Shown: positions 5,298 through 5,568 of the stretch, piece after piece
Layout of the letters: every line of letters starts with the position of its first letter
How positions within the stretch are numbered: the stretch's first letter is position 1
Assembly (NCBI GenBank): GCA_903856995.1
Contig: CAIODK010000215.1
Coordinates: forward strand, 1-5,568
DNA length: 5,568 nucleotides
From: an uncultured Burkholderiales bacterium
Lineage (GTDB): Bacteria; Pseudomonadota; Gammaproteobacteria; Burkholderiales; Burkholderiaceae_C
Direction: 5' to 3'
Position numbers and translations under genes: made by a program
Notes under the pieces: model-generated
What the model saw: the letters and a program-made list of their open reading frames with translations, nothing else
The model's database searches: none
Told to the model about the DNA's origin: nothing

Positions 5298-5568
5298 ATG
5301 GGGGAAAAGTCGAAGGCGATTGCCAATAAAGTTGAGCCTGAGCGTCGTATTTATGCTGCACCAGCCTTAGAGAAGGGCTTGGACATCCTCGAAATGCTCT
5401 GTCAGAGTGAGGGTGCTTTATCCCAGAAGGAGATTGCTAAGAAGCTAGGCCGTAGCGTTGGCGAAATCTATAGGATGCTGAGCTGTTTGGTGGATAGAAA
5501 TTACGTGTCCCAAGTAGATGAAAGTTCTTACACAATCACGACTAAGTTGTATGAGCTTTCTCACATCA
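5298..5568 (+). CDS. IclR-family transcriptional regulator, N-terminal part (3' end outside window)
   Basis: The first 90 residues are visible and the frame is still open at the window end. After a charged N-terminal tail of about 19 residues comes the IclR-type winged helix-turn-helix: APALEKGLDILEML (21-34), then LSQKEIAKKLGRS (41-53), then the recognition-helix region VGEIYRMLSCLVDRNYV (54-70), and the wing through YTITTKLYEL (78-87). These are hallmark positions of the family, whose members bind DNA as dimers or tetramers and sense small organic acids or aromatics through a C-terminal effector domain. That domain lies outside the window, so ligand and target pathway cannot be named. The gene looks more AT-rich than the protease genes, uses rarer codons such as TTA, AGG and AGA, and is insulated from them by a strong terminator. 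It is probably an independent unit that may control genes further downstream. Confidence 0.93.
   Translation, partial: MGEKSKAIANKVEPERRIYAAPALEKGLDILEMLCQSEGALSQKEIAKKLGRSVGEIYRMLSCLVDRNYVSQVDESSYTITTKLYELSHI

Noticed and set aside
1..5568. CRISPR arrays, insertion sequences, toxin-antitoxin or defence genes
   Set aside because: No spaced direct repeats, transposase motifs or target-site duplications were seen, and nearly all sequence is explained by housekeeping genes and their signals.

Overview
The window carries the conserved bacterial protein-quality-control block: trigger factor (3' end only), clpP, clpX and lon. It is followed by two tRNA genes (Gly-GCC and Cys-GCA) and the 5' end of an IclR-family regulator gene. 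All genes are on the + strand. Protein sequences, gene order and moderate base composition suggest a betaproteobacterium of the order Burkholderiales, most like the Comamonadaceae (Limnohabitans/Rhodoferax-like). The family assignment is recognition from memory, not a database result.

Positions 1-489 hold the C-terminal 162 residues of trigger factor. ClpP (510-1118) and ClpX (1154-2419) follow at gaps of 20 and 34 bases and probably share a transcript. A strong terminator-like hairpin (2431-2461) sits between clpX and lon, only 15 bases before the lon start. Lon (2477-4894) is full length, with intact ATPase and Ser-Lys protease motifs. After lon, a 10-bp inverted repeat (4900-4939) overlaps the -10 box of tRNA-Gly (4952-5027). 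A second perfect terminator hairpin (5036-5062) lies between the tRNAs, then tRNA-Cys (5076-5149), then a very strong terminator (5154-5191). The AT-rich stretch 5150-5297 contains this terminator, a separate 10-bp palindrome (5202-5226), and the leader of the IclR-type gene (5298 to the window end).

Together the genes cover folding of nascent chains (trigger factor), unfolding and degradation of tagged or regulatory proteins (ClpXP) and degradation of misfolded proteins (Lon). The coding content is ordinary and every catalytic residue checked is present. I found no sign of an undescribed system. The points worth a second look are regulatory: a terminator inside the lon leader, a heat-shock-like promoter candidate inside clpX, an inverted repeat over the tRNA-Gly promoter, a terminator between two tRNAs with no room for a new promoter, and a palindrome upstream of the IclR-type gene.
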